Below are positions 17,530 through 26,558 of a stretch of 64,000 nucleotides of DNA, piece after piece. The notes under the pieces were generated by a model. That model was not told the origin of the DNA. It saw nothing but the letters and a program-made list of their open reading frames with translations, and ran no database searches. The position numbers and the translations under genes were made by a program. Source of the DNA: Alkalibacillus salilacus (lineage in GTDB: Bacteria; Bacillota; Bacilli; Bacillales; Alkalibacillaceae); contig NZ_JAUSTQ010000006.1 of the NCBI RefSeq assembly GCF_030812915.1, forward strand, positions 62,001-126,000, given 5' to 3'. Position 1 is the stretch's first letter. Each line of letters starts with the position of its first letter.

Positions 17530-17741
17530 AATAGATCGGATATTTTCATTAGGATGGTGATTGCTGAACATGGAAGTCCATTACTGGATCAACATGGACA
17601 TTTACATCAGTCGATCGAGTATTTGGCTTTGCGGAAAAGTTCATAATAAATGGTAGCTAATGGTTGTCATGTTCGGCATCGTTTTATAAACTAAACTTAA
17701 TAAGATAGCGATTATACTAGATAGTTGGGAAGGTATTCGTG

Positions 17742-18104
17742 ATGGCATCGATTCGTTTAAAACGTGTATATGATAATTATGCTGAGACGGATGGTTATCG
17801 AGTATTAGTGGATCGTTTATGGCCACGAGGAATCAAAAAAGAAAGGGCCCAAGTAGATTACTGGCCAAAGGTATTAACCCCGAGCAACGAATTACGGAAG
17901 TCGTTGCATGATGAAGAAATGGATTGGGAGTCATTTAAGAAAGCTTATCGTGATGAGCTAGAAAGTGCTGAAGGCGTACAAGAAGCAGTGACGACTATTA
18001 GTGAACAATTGCAACACGGTGATGTCACGTTACTTTTTGCCTCAAAGAACACGCAACAAAATCATGCGCAAGTGTTAAAGGGTTGGTTGGAGAAACGAGT
18101 TTGA
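17742..18104 (+). CDS. DUF488 family protein
   Basis: A 120-residue DUF488 protein. The diagnostic stretch GYRVLVDRLWPRGIKKERAQ is followed by DYWPKVLTPSNELRKSLHD and, near the end, VTLLFASKNTQQNHAQVLKG. No function is established for this short group. I took the ATG at 17742 behind GGGAAGG; a GTG directly before it is possible. Monocistronic, with a terminator about 60 bp downstream. Confidence 0.88.
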   Translation: MASIRLKRVYDNYAETDGYRVLVDRLWPRGIKKERAQVDYWPKVLTPSNELRKSLHDEEMDWESFKKAYRDELESAEGVQEAVTTISEQLQHGDVTLLFASKNTQQNHAQVLKGWLEKRV

Positions 18105-18165
18105 TCAAGGACAATCGTATTTGATATTAGCAGAATACACGATGTGATTTTATATTGAATTGTAT

Positions 18166-18196
18166 AAGGCTGGTGTGTTTACACCGCCTTTTTTAT
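18166..18196 (+). terminator. Terminator after the DUF488 gene
   Basis: AAGGC-GGTGT and ACACCGCCTT pair around TTTA and are followed by T6. Confidence 0.7.
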
Positions 18197-18236
18197 TTTG
18201 TAGTTCTTGTTAAGGTTATTTGAAAGGAGGAGAGAG

Positions 18237-18962
18237 ATGACTAAATTAATAGCGTTATTTATTGCAGCATCTGTAGGGATATTTCTACGATGGCAAGTGA
18301 CGGGTGAATTTGATATGAACCAATTAATATTAGCTTCACTCTTATTAATTGCAGCACCTGTTATTTATAGGTTCTCGCGACGTTTAAATACTCGCGATGA
18401 ACAATATGAACCCGAGCATTCTCATAAACCTTGGGCGACATCCATTAGTGAAAAGTGGTTAACGGGGGAGAAATACATATTTCATTACGGCAGGTGTGAA
18501 GCGAGTTATCATCGTGTATATCATCGTCAATGGCACAAAGTAGTGGCTGATTTAATGCGCACACCAGGATTGTGGTTTTTGAATTTAACGTTTAAGTTTA
18601 ATAATCCAGCGGCAGTGTATCATGTATCGACTACTCAATCGGATTGGAAAAATGACGCATATCAAATATCCAAAGATGATAAAAGTATTGCTAGGATCTC
18701 AACTGATGTTAATTTAAAAACAGCGTCACGCTTTTTAGAGGTTATGCACCTCGAAATGGATGGGCATCAGTTTACTTTTCAAGCTAAAAGTATACGTGCA
18801 CATATCGAAGTGTATGAAGGAAATACTTTAATAGGTGAAATCTCTAAGGGGAAGTATGGTGAGAAATTATTTCATCCAAAAATTAAATTGGATGATGAAA
18901 TAGAACGAGCATTAATCATGACTTGGATTGTATTTACCTATCGATTTGATAAATATAACTAA
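18237..18962 (+). CDS. Tubby-like C-terminal domain protein, membrane-anchored
   Basis: The 241-residue protein begins with two hydrophobic segments (LIALFIAASVGIFLRW and LILASLLLIAAPVIYRF), then about 170 residues rich in beta-strand patterns: FLNLTFKFNNPAAVYHVS, AARISTD-like turns, FQAKSIRAHIEVYEGNTLIG and EIERALIMTWIVFTYRFD. This resembles the tubby/LURP-one-like fold of Bacillus YxjI-type proteins, though less clearly than most calls here. The ATG at 18237 follows AAAGGAGG. It probably sits on the membrane with the domain in the cytoplasm. Function unknown. Confidence 0.55.
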   Translation: MTKLIALFIAASVGIFLRWQVTGEFDMNQLILASLLLIAAPVIYRFSRRLNTRDEQYEPEHSHKPWATSISEKWLTGEKYIFHYGRCEASYHRVYHRQWHKVVADLMRTPGLWFLNLTFKFNNPAAVYHVSTTQSDWKNDAYQISKDDKSIARISTDVNLKTASRFLEVMHLEMDGHQFTFQAKSIRAHIEVYEGNTLIGEISKGKYGEKLFHPKIKLDDEIERALIMTWIVFTYRFDKYN

Positions 18963-18966
18963 CATT

Positions 18967-19018
18967 AAGAAAGCCTTAGTCGGATTGTAATATTGTGTCA
19001 CGACTAAGGCTTTCTTTG
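18967..19018 (+). terminator. Long-stem terminator
   Basis: AAGAAAGCCTTAGTCG and CGACTAAGGCTTTCTT form a 16-bp stem with a loop of about 18 bases, right behind the tubby-like gene. Confidence 0.7.
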
Positions 19019-19105
19019 TGAGAAAAAAGGGGGAACTTTAATCAAATGTGTTGTGTTAATTATAATGTACCCCATCCATGTCCATACTAAACACATCATA
19101 TTAAA

Positions 19106-19240
19106 TTATTTGATTTCATCTGGATCAATACCTCGTAAATGGAGTTCTTTTTCTATTAATTTGATGAAATCTTCAGCTAAGTTTTGTTTGGTCGCTTGTT
19201 GATAAGCTTTGATTAATGTTGAATTACTTATATCGTACAC
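19106..19240 (-). CDS. sda: Sporulation histidine kinase inhibitor Sda
   Basis: A 44-codon frame with GTG start behind an AGGAGG site. The protein reads LIKAYQQATKQNLAEDFIKL and IEKELHLRGIDPDEIK. This matches the Sda helical hairpin, where L(I/L)xxYxxAxxxNLxxDFIxLIxxEIxxRG is conserved. In B. subtilis Sda binds the sporulation kinases KinA and KinB and blocks the phosphorelay when DNA replication is disturbed; its gene is controlled by DnaA. A SigA-type promoter with a DnaA-box-like sequence lies upstream. The gene is too short for most ORF callers. Confidence 0.85.
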   Translation of the reverse strand: MYDISNSTLIKAYQQATKQNLAEDFIKLIEKELHLRGIDPDEIK

Positions 19241-19305
19241 TACTAATCCTCCTGCTTGGTCTGATAGGGCATCTTGCTGAAAATTCTTTTTTTACTACAA
19301 GGAAT

Positions 19306-19333
19306 AGTATACATGATGTTATACAAATGTCCA
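19306..19333 (-). promoter_or_regulatory. sda promoter with DnaA-box-like site
   Basis: On the minus strand TGGACA (-35) and TATACT (-10) are 16 bp apart, about 65 bp before the sda GTG. Within the spacer, 19319-19327 reads TTATACAAA on the plus strand, one mismatch from the DnaA box TTATNCACA. DnaA bound here would cover the promoter. Confidence 0.5.
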
Positions 19334-19531
19334 TATCTTTCAACAAAAGTTTAAATATTTTTGTTTTAATATAACATTTTGTGGTATTTGCTAGGAAATG
19401 CGTATTATTTTTGTGAGAAAATTCGATAATATTCGAGTGCTTTTGTCGAATGGAGAACAAGCGATTTTTTAGACATGATTAATGATCTTGTGTTTATATA
19501 AACTTAAAGACGTAATTAAAGTAGGGATATT

Positions 19532-20989
19532 ATGAGTCAGATTGGCTGGAATTTAGAACAAACATATACAGAACTACCGGAATTGTTTTATTCACATGTC
19601 GAACCGAATCCCGTAAAGGATCCACAACTGGTGTTCTTAAATGGGAATTTAGCGCAACAGCTTGGGCTAGAACCATATGTATTACAATCAGATGAAGGTG
19701 TGCAGCAATTAGCAGGTAATGTGCTTCCAGAGGGAGCTGACCCGATTGCTCAAGCTTATGGAGGGCACCAGTTTGGAAACTTTACGATGCTAGGTGATGG
19801 TCGGGCGCATCTATTGGGTGAACATGTGTTGTCGGACGGTTCTCGTTATGATATTCAGTTAAAAGGAGCTGGTGCAACGCCATATTCTCGTGGGGGCGAT
19901 GGTCGAGCAGCATTAGGTCCGATGCTTCGCGAGTACATGATTAGCGAGGCCTTGCATGGCTTGGGGGTTCCGACTAATCGGAGTTTAGCTGTGACGATTA
20001 CAGGCGAAGCGATTCAACGTGATGCGCCAGAAATTGGTGCTGTATTAACACGTGTGGCAAATAGTCATATTCGAGTTGGAACCTTTCAATACGCAAGGCA
20101 GTTTGGAAGTTATGATGACTTAAAAGCACTAGCGGATTATGCGTTAGAACGTCATTTTACAGGTTACGAAGAAGCTGATAATCGATATTTATTTTTGCTA
20201 CATGAGGTTGTCAAACGCCAAGCTAAAACGATTAGTCAATGGCAATTAGTCGGCTTTGTTCACGGCGTGATGAACACGGATAACATGACGATTAGCGGTG
20301 AATCGATCGATTATGGACCTTGTGCATTTATGAATACGTATAATCAGGAAACGGTGTTTAGCTCGATTGATTTTTATGGCCGGTATAAGTATGGGAATCA
20401 ACCGAAAATCGCGGCTTGGAATTTAGCACGCTTTGCGGAGACGTTGTTGCTTTTAATTGGCGATGAGGATGATGAAACGTTACGCAAAGCAGAAGGCGTC
20501 GTACATCAATTTTTTGATTATTATCATGATGAGTGGATGAAAGGGATGCGCCTGAAACTAGGCTTACAAACTAGCCAGGCGGATGATGAAACATTAATAG
20601 ATGAGCTGTTAACATTAATGAAAGAAAATGAAGCTGATTTTACGAATACATTTCGTGATTTAACATTAGGAAAATTTGATGAATCGACTTGGTTTGGAAC
20701 TGAAGACTTTAAAGCTTGGTATCAGAAGTGGCAGTCGCGTTTGGAAAGCGAAGAAGCTACTAAAGAACAAATTGAAGCTGTCATGAAGCGGGCAAATCCT
20801 TCGGTCATACCTCGTAATCATCAAGTTGAAGCAGCAATTCAAGCAGCAGATGAAGAGGGCGATTTATCAGTGATGGACGATTTATTACGCGTATTAGCAG
20901 ATCCTTATGCTTACTCAGAAGCACAAGAAGCTTATGTGGATCCACCTGAGGAATCCGATGATGACTATGTGACGTATTGTGGGACTTAG
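19532..20989 (+). CDS. selO: Protein adenylyltransferase SelO (YdiU/UPF0061)
   Basis: A 485-residue pseudokinase-fold enzyme that transfers AMP from ATP to Ser, Thr or Tyr of target proteins; family members are linked to redox homeostasis. Visible signatures are YGGHQFGNF, LGDGRAHLLGE, the ATP-contacting QLKGAGATPYSRGGDGRAAL, and the metal-binding region GVMNTDNMTISGESIDYGPC AF in which N and D residues replace the usual kinase loop. The protein ends DDYVTYCGT, a form often seen in bacterial SelO. Length is usual. The ribosome site (GTAGGG) is weak. A terminator follows at once. Confidence 0.95.
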   Translation: MSQIGWNLEQTYTELPELFYSHVEPNPVKDPQLVFLNGNLAQQLGLEPYVLQSDEGVQQLAGNVLPEGADPIAQAYGGHQFGNFTMLGDGRAHLLGEHVLSDGSRYDIQLKGAGATPYSRGGDGRAALGPMLREYMISEALHGLGVPTNRSLAVTITGEAIQRDAPEIGAVLTRVANSHIRVGTFQYARQFGSYDDLKALADYALERHFTGYEEADNRYLFLLHEVVKRQAKTISQWQLVGFVHGVMNTDNMTISGESIDYGPCAFMNTYNQETVFSSIDFYGRYKYGNQPKIAAWNLARFAETLLLLIGDEDDETLRKAEGVVHQFFDYYHDEWMKGMRLKLGLQTSQADDETLIDELLTLMKENEADFTNTFRDLTLGKFDESTWFGTEDFKAWYQKWQSRLESEEATKEQIEAVMKRANPSVIPRNHQVEAAIQAADEEGDLSVMDDLLRVLADPYAYSEAQEAYVDPPEESDDDYVTYCGT

Positions 20990-20995
20990 AAAATA

Positions 20996-21042
20996 AAAAC
21001 CAGGGAATCGCTAAGGAAATGTGTAGCGATTGCCTGGTTTTT
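20996..21042. terminator. Bidirectional terminator after selO
   Basis: AAACCAGG-AATCGCTA and TAGCGATT-CCTGGTTT form a long stem flanked by A and T runs. The 21-bp repeat array starts immediately downstream. Confidence 0.75.
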
Positions 21043-21054
21043 AACTTTTGCAGA

Positions 21055-21175
21055 ACATTGTAAAACAATTGCAGAAGAGTGTTAAACAATTGACTCCAAT
21101 TGTTTAACATTCTAGCTGGATTATTAAACAATCTGATTAAACTGTTTAACAAAGTCAGGAGATTGTTTAACAATG
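21055..21175. repeat. Degenerate 21-bp repeat array (TTGTTTAACAAT type), copy 1
   Basis: Six units of TGTTAAACAAT or its complement occur with centres about 21 bp apart. On the minus strand they read as heptads MLNNLLT, LLNSLIR, LFNNPAR, MLNNWSQ, LFNTLLQ, LFYNVLQ. Units at 21080-21092 and 21097-21109 form a perfect 13-bp hairpin with loop ACTC. The array fills the gap between the selO terminator and the helicase stop. A second array lies at 59033-59155. Whether it is translated is doubtful. Confidence 0.75.
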
Positions 21176-24100
21176 TTAGACGCTTAGTAATTCTCGGATG
21201 TCGTCCTCGGTTAGGTTTTGGAACGTTGTTTCGCCAGGTTGGATCACGTTTTCGATGAGTTCACGTTTGCGTTGTTGCAATTGGTGAATTTTCTCTTCGA
21301 TTGTCCCTTTCGTCACTAAGCGAAATACTTGGACCACGTTTTGTTGGCCCATGCGGTGGGCACGTCCTGTCGCTTGTTCTTCAACAGCTGGATTCCACCA
21401 GAGATCATATAAGATGACTGTGTCTGCACCTGTTAAATTAAGTCCCGTGCCACCTGCTTTAAGTGAAATTAAAAAGATATCTTTCTCGCCATCATTAAAG
21501 CGATTGGCCATATCAATTCGGTCTTTCGAGTGTGTTTGGCCGTCTAAATAAAAGGCATCGACCCCCATATCGTCAAGCTTGGTTTGAATAATTTGAAGCA
21601 TACTTGAAAACTGCGAGAAGATGAGCAGACGCTGATTGCTTGCTCGGGCTGTTTCAACCATTTCTAATAATTGATTGAGTTTTCCGGATTCACCATCGTA
21701 ATCTTCTATGAAAAGCGATGGATGACAACATAATTGACGTAATCTAGTTAGTCCAGCTAAAATCTTCATCCGATTCTTTTGAAATTCTTCAGACGATAAT
21801 ACATTCGCAGCTTCACTTTGAATTTGTTCTAAATAACCGAGATACAATTGTTTTTGTTTCGTTGTTAACTCAAAGTGCTGTACAGTTTCGATCTTATCTG
21901 GTAACTCGGTTAAAACATCTTCTTTAAGTCGGCGCAAGATAAACGGACGACTCATTCTTGCGATTTGTTTTTCAGGTAATTGACGGAATGCCTTCTTAGC
22001 TGGAAATAGACCTGGTAACAACACATCGAAAATCGACCATAATTCATCAAGTGAGTTTTCAATCGGCGTTCCGCTTAAAGCAAATCGTCTCTGTGCTCGA
22101 ATCGTACGAACGGCCTTAGCTTGCTTTGTTAAATGATTTTTGATCGCTTGAGCTTCGTCTAAGATCATCGTTGAAAAAGTAAGGTCGCGGTATAATGCTT
22201 CATCTTGTCGTATAGACGGATAAGAGGTAACAATCACGTCATAGTGATCACTTTCTTTTAATACCTTTTCACGGTCACTGGCAGAACCATGAGCGATCGC
22301 GACACTCATATGAGGTGCGAACTTCTCGAATTCTGCTTGCCAGTTATAGACGAGTGAAGCGGGTGCGATGATGAGCGCAGGTTTACCACGATCTTGATCA
22401 GTACGATCATCTTGTTCGGACACTAAAAAGGTAATACTTTGCAGCGTCTTACCCAGTCCCATATCATCCGCTAATATCCCACCGAAGTGATAGCGACTAA
22501 GTGATTTCATCCACTGAAAACCGAATCGCTGATAATCGCGCAAATCAGCTTGAATAGTGGATGGCACTTCGGCTTCGAACATTTCAGGTTGCTTAATATC
22601 TTGAATGAGTTGCTCAAACGCTTTATTATATTGTGTTTTTAAACCATCAGCAATCTCATCGATTTGTAAACCACGATAAGCTGGCAGTTGAACGGATTCC
22701 TTTTCTAAATCATCAACGTTTAAATTTAATTCATTAACAATGGAAGACACTTGTGATAGATGATCGTCATCAAGTGGAACAAAGGCGCCATCAGGTAGAC
22801 GATAGAACCGCTTCTTCTCCTGAACAGATTGTATCATTTGGCGGATATCGTCTGGCTGGATATCGCCAAAGTCAAATTGCACATCTAATAAATTCTCACC
22901 AGAATCAAGGTCGACTTGAACGGTTGGGGTCTGTAAATCATCCTTTACGATGTTTTTAACTGGTTGAGTCGAATAAATGTCGATATCGTCTTGAAATAAT
23001 GGTAACTGATCATATAAAAATGAGAAGATATCATGGTCATCGTCAAGGTATAATGTTTGTCCATTAAACTTAAACGCTGACTGTTCAATCATATTCATGA
23101 TTTCCTGTTCTTTGGCAGTATCACGAATTAAGATCTGCTCCGTTTCGCCAGGTCCCTCACTTGTTAAAGGATCAAATGTATGATTATCATATTGATATTT
23201 CAAATTCGCTGTTAACCGATCCTCTGATAAATCGAGATGCATCGTCGCATGAAGCGGTGGTTGAATCATTTTTTCTGACACATCTTCAGTTAGTGTAACT
23301 TCGCCAACTTCTTCTAATTGCGGATAAACTTCAGACATAAATGAGTCTATCTGATGGTTAGAGACCGAAATAGCAGGTTCAGTTTGTCTAGCTAAGATTT
23401 GTTCTAAATCTGATAAGGTTCTCATTTTCTGCTGATCGACAGGATAAAAGTAATTGTCGTACTTCACTAAGTTATATTCGTTATAAATCGTAATGTGTTT
23501 AAAATTATCAAATCCAAATAGATATTGATCTTCTTCTTGGTAAATCTCATATTGAAAAGGTAATTCATCGTTGTGCCAATGAATCGCTTGATAAGATTGG
23601 TGCTGATCTTCTAAACGACAATCACAATAAGATAATGCTTCAATCAGTGGTTTAGCAAGAACAGGCGTTACGGTGATGCCTTTTGAATTGGGTGGTGACT
23701 GGAAATGACCATCATAAAAGACATCGTTTCGATATAATTGCAAAAGCAAATCAATCACGCGCTGATCCTCTTCTGAAAACACGTGTTCACTCGGATCGTA
23801 TTGAAAGTTAGGGGTGAATTCATGTTCTTCTCCACGGTCTAAGCTTTCAAGAAATTTACGCATACTTTTAACGACATACAACCGATTCGTTCCAACCTTC
23901 ATTTCAATTGATAATTTATCATCAAATCTAAGTTGGCGGAAATGACGTATGGTGAATTCTACATTTAATGTTTCCCGTTGATATTTTCCTGTCGTTGGTC
24001 GATTGGATAGTGCTTGAATCAACTCACTCGAATAGTCGCGTTTTTGATTGGCGCGTTGTTCCTGCTGCCGCAAATATCGGTCAAAGCCAGATTCATAATG

Positions 24101-24385
24101 ATCTTGTTCAGCGTTTGTGTCTTTGGCCATTTTAATTAGAACAGCAGCCACGTGTTTACAAGGAATGTTATCCTCAAACGCAGGGCAATTACAACTACAA
24201 TTAACCGTATTGTTTTCTATCGAGGCTCTAACTTGATAAATTTTAGTTCCCGAAACCCAAGCATGATAAGTATTTTCTTTGGGGTTGTGTTTAAAATGGA
24301 TGACGTTCCCCTGATGATAATAGTTTAAACCGCGTGAATATATATGAGACGGAATCTCTCTTTGTATTTCTGATATCGAAAACAT
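21176..24385 (-). CDS. SNF2-family helicase with SWIM zinc finger
   Basis: A 1069-residue SF2 ATPase of the bacterial Rad54/YwqA type. The N-terminus has a SWIM finger (Cys65-x-Cys67 ... Cys76-x-His78 in CSCNCPAFEDNIPCKHVAA). A long middle region of beta-rich sequence (about 120-600) follows, then the Snf2 core: DYQRFGFQWMK, Walker A ADDMGLGKTLQS, Walker B MILDEAQAIKN, SGTPIEN, and helicase C motifs GLNLTGADTVI and QATGRAHRMGQ. It probably remodels nucleoprotein or stalled transcription complexes and helps recovery from stress or DNA damage. Monocistronic. Confidence 0.92.
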   Translation of the reverse strand: MFSISEIQREIPSHIYSRGLNYYHQGNVIHFKHNPKENTYHAWVSGTKIYQVRASIENNTVNCSCNCPAFEDNIPCKHVAAVLIKMAKDTNAEQDHYESGFDRYLRQQEQRANQKRDYSSELIQALSNRPTTGKYQRETLNVEFTIRHFRQLRFDDKLSIEMKVGTNRLYVVKSMRKFLESLDRGEEHEFTPNFQYDPSEHVFSEEDQRVIDLLLQLYRNDVFYDGHFQSPPNSKGITVTPVLAKPLIEALSYCDCRLEDQHQSYQAIHWHNDELPFQYEIYQEEDQYLFGFDNFKHITIYNEYNLVKYDNYFYPVDQQKMRTLSDLEQILARQTEPAISVSNHQIDSFMSEVYPQLEEVGEVTLTEDVSEKMIQPPLHATMHLDLSEDRLTANLKYQYDNHTFDPLTSEGPGETEQILIRDTAKEQEIMNMIEQSAFKFNGQTLYLDDDHDIFSFLYDQLPLFQDDIDIYSTQPVKNIVKDDLQTPTVQVDLDSGENLLDVQFDFGDIQPDDIRQMIQSVQEKKRFYRLPDGAFVPLDDDHLSQVSSIVNELNLNVDDLEKESVQLPAYRGLQIDEIADGLKTQYNKAFEQLIQDIKQPEMFEAEVPSTIQADLRDYQRFGFQWMKSLSRYHFGGILADDMGLGKTLQSITFLVSEQDDRTDQDRGKPALIIAPASLVYNWQAEFEKFAPHMSVAIAHGSASDREKVLKESDHYDVIVTSYPSIRQDEALYRDLTFSTMILDEAQAIKNHLTKQAKAVRTIRAQRRFALSGTPIENSLDELWSIFDVLLPGLFPAKKAFRQLPEKQIARMSRPFILRRLKEDVLTELPDKIETVQHFELTTKQKQLYLGYLEQIQSEAANVLSSEEFQKNRMKILAGLTRLRQLCCHPSLFIEDYDGESGKLNQLLEMVETARASNQRLLIFSQFSSMLQIIQTKLDDMGVDAFYLDGQTHSKDRIDMANRFNDGEKDIFLISLKAGGTGLNLTGADTVILYDLWWNPAVEEQATGRAHRMGQQNVVQVFRLVTKGTIEEKIHQLQQRKRELIENVIQPGETTFQNLTEDDIRELLSV

Positions 24386-24578
24386 AAGTGTTCATCCTTT
24401 AGTTAAATAATGCATATCTTAACTATTTTACCATATTTGAAGCTTTGAAGTGTTAATGAGTCTCAAATGGAAAAACAAATTAATCAATAAAATAAGTAGC
24501 AGTTTTTATGTTTTATTGTTATAGTAATATAGGACTATGAATTTGATGCGATGAAATCGATTACAATGAGGGATGACC

Positions 24579-26042
24579 ATGCTAAAACAACAAAAAATTC
24601 TAATAGGTAGCATCGTGTGGTTAAGTATCTACTTTCTTTTAATTGCTGGTTTACCAGATGATTCAGTAATAAGACAAATGATAGGGTCGATAAGCATCGC
24701 TATTGCTGCGATAGGTGTTTCTTTTTGGTTATTTCGCCAATATTGGTTGCTTACCACGCAAAATCGGTATTTTTGGTTATTATTAAGCTTTGGAGCGATG
24801 CTGTTTGGTTTAGCCAACCTATATGACGTGATTAGTTTCACGGTACAGTCAACTGACCAATTCACACTCGCAACTAATTGGTTATGGGCATTTAGTTATT
24901 TAGTCTTTTTTATCGCATTGATTTATAAATTGTTAATTCTAACAAGTTATTACACAAGTCAACAGCTCGTATTTAACATCTTAGTTTTCTTGACGTTTGT
25001 TTTAGCATTGAGCTTGCATTTTATAATAATGCCTCTATTTGATTTGAGTCAGCAGTCAATTGGGTTTGATAGTATTGAGATCATTTATCCGCTTCTGGAT
25101 TTAAGCATTTTGGTTACGGTTTTTATATTACTTAATTTGACGTGGCAAACGGAAAATGAGAAGTGGTACAGTATGTTCGGACTGCTTATATTAATCTTAG
25201 GGGATTTAATTTATTTTTATTTTGTGACAATAGAAAGTTTTATAGAGACTATTTATATTCAACCGTTGTGGTTATTGGGGGTTGTTTTGATTGGTGTTTC
25301 TGGATTTTACGCTCGTGACCATGAAGGCGTTCACTTATCCCAGCATGGCCATCAGTTCTCAATACGACAAGAAATTCTATCATACGTCGTCATCTTTATC
25401 CTGATAATGTTTGTTTTTCATAGTTATGGTTGGGAATTAAATAGTCTGAGTTTAGGACTAGCATTTATTCTTGTCATCACGATTGTTCGTAATATTTTTT
25501 TGATCAGACAAAATTTCAAATTAGTAGCCCAATATCAGTATTTAGCTTACCATGATTATTTAACAGGATTACGGAACCGTTCGAAGTTTAATGAAGATTT
25601 AACCCAGTTGGTGAATAATACTGAGCAAAAAGACGAGCGAATGGCATTAATTATGATCGATTTAGACAATTTCAAACCCGTTAATGATGAATTTGGTCAT
25701 CCAATTGGAGATGCATTGCTACAGCATGTCGCTGAACGACTTACTCAAGGGGTTCGAGATCAAGGGATACTTTACCGTTTAGGCGGTGATGAATTTATTG
25801 TATTAGTACCTCGATTAGAAAAAGATGTGGATCATTTAGTGGCTGAGATTATGAGTCAGTTTGAAGCCCCGTTTGATTTGGGTGAAACAGAGCTTCAAAT
25901 GACACCGAGTATTGGCGTGAGTATTTATCCAGATGATGGCGAATATGGTGATCTATTATTGCAACTAGCGGATGTGGCTATGTATCAAGCTAAACAAAGT
26001 GGTAAAAACAACTATCAAATTCACCCATTAATAGAGCGTTAA
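24579..26042 (+). CDS. Membrane diguanylate cyclase (GGDEF)
   Basis: A 487-residue protein with about eight N-terminal membrane helices (residues 5-305) and one GGDEF domain. The active site reads YRLGGDEFIVL, and IMIDLDNFKPVNDEFGHPIG upstream is the usual metal and guanine-binding segment. The inhibitory RxxD motif five residues before GGDEF is replaced by RDQG, so product inhibition through that site is unlikely. It should make cyclic di-GMP in response to a membrane-sensed signal. I chose the ATG at 24579 (GAGGG six bases upstream). Its 3' end overlaps the convergent DUF4181-like gene by 4 bp. Confidence 0.9.
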   Translation: MLKQQKILIGSIVWLSIYFLLIAGLPDDSVIRQMIGSISIAIAAIGVSFWLFRQYWLLTTQNRYFWLLLSFGAMLFGLANLYDVISFTVQSTDQFTLATNWLWAFSYLVFFIALIYKLLILTSYYTSQQLVFNILVFLTFVLALSLHFIIMPLFDLSQQSIGFDSIEIIYPLLDLSILVTVFILLNLTWQTENEKWYSMFGLLILILGDLIYFYFVTIESFIETIYIQPLWLLGVVLIGVSGFYARDHEGVHLSQHGHQFSIRQEILSYVVIFILIMFVFHSYGWELNSLSLGLAFILVITIVRNIFLIRQNFKLVAQYQYLAYHDYLTGLRNRSKFNEDLTQLVNNTEQKDERMALIMIDLDNFKPVNDEFGHPIGDALLQHVAERLTQGVRDQGILYRLGGDEFIVLVPRLEKDVDHLVAEIMSQFEAPFDLGETELQMTPSIGVSIYPDDGEYGDLLLQLADVAMYQAKQSGKNNYQIHPLIER

Positions 26043-26464
26043 TCTTTATACGCCAAGACTAATTCAGGAACATTGAATACAAAGAACAAAACGCCAGCTA
26101 GTAAAATCATGCCAGCTTCACTCACTGTAACAAATGCTTGGCGCGGTGTGTCTGAGTGCCAATATTCGAAATGAGCAGTTGTTAATAATTCGATGAGTCC
26201 AATAGAAATAATTACCCCAACTAAAAAATATAAAAAATGGAAAGTAAAGTACGGTAGAGCTATTGGGCCAATGAATAACAATAGAAAACCAGCTATTAAA
26301 CGTATCCAGATAATGATTGTTCCTTGTCTGTCATTTATGCGATAAAGTTGAAATGGTTTTAATTTTCTTTTAGAAACGCCTAAAGTTCGACGCACAATCA
26401 TTTTTATCGTCTCGGTCAAAACGCCAAAAGTAACAAGAGCGATAAGAATATATGTAACAACCAA
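26039..26464 (-). CDS. DUF4181-like membrane protein
   Basis: A 141-residue protein with four hydrophobic helices (3-22, 48-66, 70-92, 112-135). Between helices 1 and 2 lies VRRTLGVSKRKLKPFQLYRI, and later FEYWHSDTPRQAFVTVSEAG. I associate this pattern with DUF4181, but not firmly. The start is a TTG six bases after AGGAGG. It converges on the cyclase gene with a 4-bp overlap. Function unknown. Confidence 0.6.
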   Translation of the reverse strand: MVVTYILIALVTFGVLTETIKMIVRRTLGVSKRKLKPFQLYRINDRQGTIIIWIRLIAGFLLLFIGPIALPYFTFHFLYFLVGVIISIGLIELLTTAHFEYWHSDTPRQAFVTVSEAGMILLAGVLFFVFNVPELVLAYKD

Positions 26465-26512
26465 AGTGATCCTCCTAGCGGCAACAATTTTATATTAGTT
26501 TAACAATAAACA

Positions 26513-26553
26513 AAAAAGTAGACCAGCTAAAGTTTAAATCTTTAGCTGGTCTA
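26513..26553. terminator. Terminator after dapA
   Basis: TAGACCAGCTAAAG and CTTTAGCTGGTCTA form a 14-bp stem, followed on the minus strand by T6. Confidence 0.85.
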
Positions 26554-26558
26554 TTATA

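Noticed and set aside
17545-17640. Short frame reading MVIAEHGSPLLDQHGHLHQS
   Set aside because: Only about 30 codons, no ribosome site and no recognised family; perhaps a gene remnant but not supportable.
20805-21173. Minus-strand frame of 122 codons overlapping the selO end
   Set aside because: The first 45 codons are the 21-bp repeat array and the rest is antisense to selO; no ribosome site. Treated as a repeat, not a gene.
21055-21175. CRISPR array
   Set aside because: The units are short, degenerate, palindromic and 21 bp apart with no unique spacers of usual length and no cas genes nearby.
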